The notes under the pieces are model-generated. The model did no database searches and had not been told where the DNA came from. It worked only from the letters and a program-made list of their open reading frames with translations. From a bacterium (lineage in GTDB: Bacteria > Krumholzibacteriota > Krumholzibacteria > LZORAL124-64-63), in contig JAUUZX010000148.1 in the NCBI GenBank assembly GCA_030592025.1, forward strand, positions 1 through 5,522: 5,522 nt of DNA, in the 5' to 3' direction. Every line of letters starts with the position of its first letter. The stretch's first letter is position 1. This document shows, piece after piece, positions 5,398-5,522 of the stretch. Made by a program: the position numbers and the translations under genes.

Positions 5398-5522
5398 GCG
5401 CTTCCTCTTCGTAGAGCTCGCGGCCGGTCATGATCTTCGGGGTCAGCAGGATGACGAGCTCGCTCTTGAAATCCTCCTCGACGTTGCTGGAGAACAGGTA
5501 CTTGAGCAGGGGGATGCTCGCC
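5384..5522 (-). CDS. gspD: Secretin C-terminus, type II secretion outer-membrane channel GspD-like (partial, 5' part off window)
   Basis: The last 45 residues of a secretin lie at the right edge. ASIPLLKYLFSS is the typical IPLLGxLF segment at the end of the secretin beta-barrel domain, and ELVILLTPKIM is the conserved final strand of the family (ELVIxLTPxI). The tail is acidic and charged (ELYEEEAHEPD). Secretins form the multimeric outer-membrane gate for folded exoproteins or pili. The stop TGA at 5384-5386 lies inside gspE (14-nt overlap), so the two genes are co-transcribed and probably coupled. The fragment is too short to separate GspD from PilQ or MshL; the GspD name rests on the secretin-E-F gene order. 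Confidence 0.85.
   Translation of the reverse strand, partial: ASIPLLKYLFSSNVEEDFKSELVILLTPKIMTGRELYEEEAHEPD

Noticed and set aside
2464..5433. A very long open frame on the plus strand (989 codons) opposite gspF, gspE and the secretin end
   Set aside because: It spans two well-identified genes on the other strand, has a His/Gln/Asp/Gly-rich composition typical of antisense frames in GC-rich DNA, and shows no recognisable domain or ribosome site. It is a codon-bias artefact.

Overview
The window is a GC-rich bacterial stretch in which every supportable gene lies on the minus strand, so it reads from right to left. A type II secretion-type secretin, its ATPase and its inner-membrane platform protein point to a Gram-negative (two-membrane) bacterium. 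The second cluster (DUF134, DUF5320, NifX-fold protein, MinD-like ATPase with an inserted ferredoxin) is of a kind typical of anaerobes: Deltaproteobacteria, several candidate phyla, clostridia and archaea. The sequence alone does not fix the phylum.

Right part (5522 to 2596): the 3' end of a secretin gene (gspD-like), gspE and gspF. The secretin overlaps gspE by 14 nt, and gspE and gspF are 18 nt apart. Together they encode the outer-membrane pore, the cytoplasmic motor and the inner-membrane platform of a type II secretion (or closely related type IV pilus-like) machine. No gspG pseudopilin gene follows gspF; the block ends there.

Middle (2595 to 2297): a 299-nt AT-richer gap. Next to gspF it holds a 128-bp segment bounded by 23-bp imperfect inverted repeats, which looks like a MITE or a remnant of insertion-sequence ends. 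Further left is a sigma70-like promoter whose spacer contains a perfect 12-bp palindrome, a likely operator.

Left part (2296 to 1): a five-gene tightly packed operon. It encodes a DUF134 helix-turn-helix protein with a zinc-ribbon tail, a DUF5320 Gly/Arg-rich protein with a C-terminal coiled coil, a Gly/Arg-rich small protein ending in a six-cysteine zinc ribbon, a NifX/NifB-type (MTH1175-like) metal-cofactor-binding protein with a His/Cys tail, and a MinD/Mrp-family ATPase with two [4Fe-4S] ferredoxin motifs. The ATPase gene runs off the left edge only a few residues before its expected end. The gene content suggests assembly, transfer or sensing of an Fe-S or other metal cofactor, with the DUF134 protein as a probable autoregulator. 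The biochemical role of such clusters is not established, and this is the most interesting part of the window.
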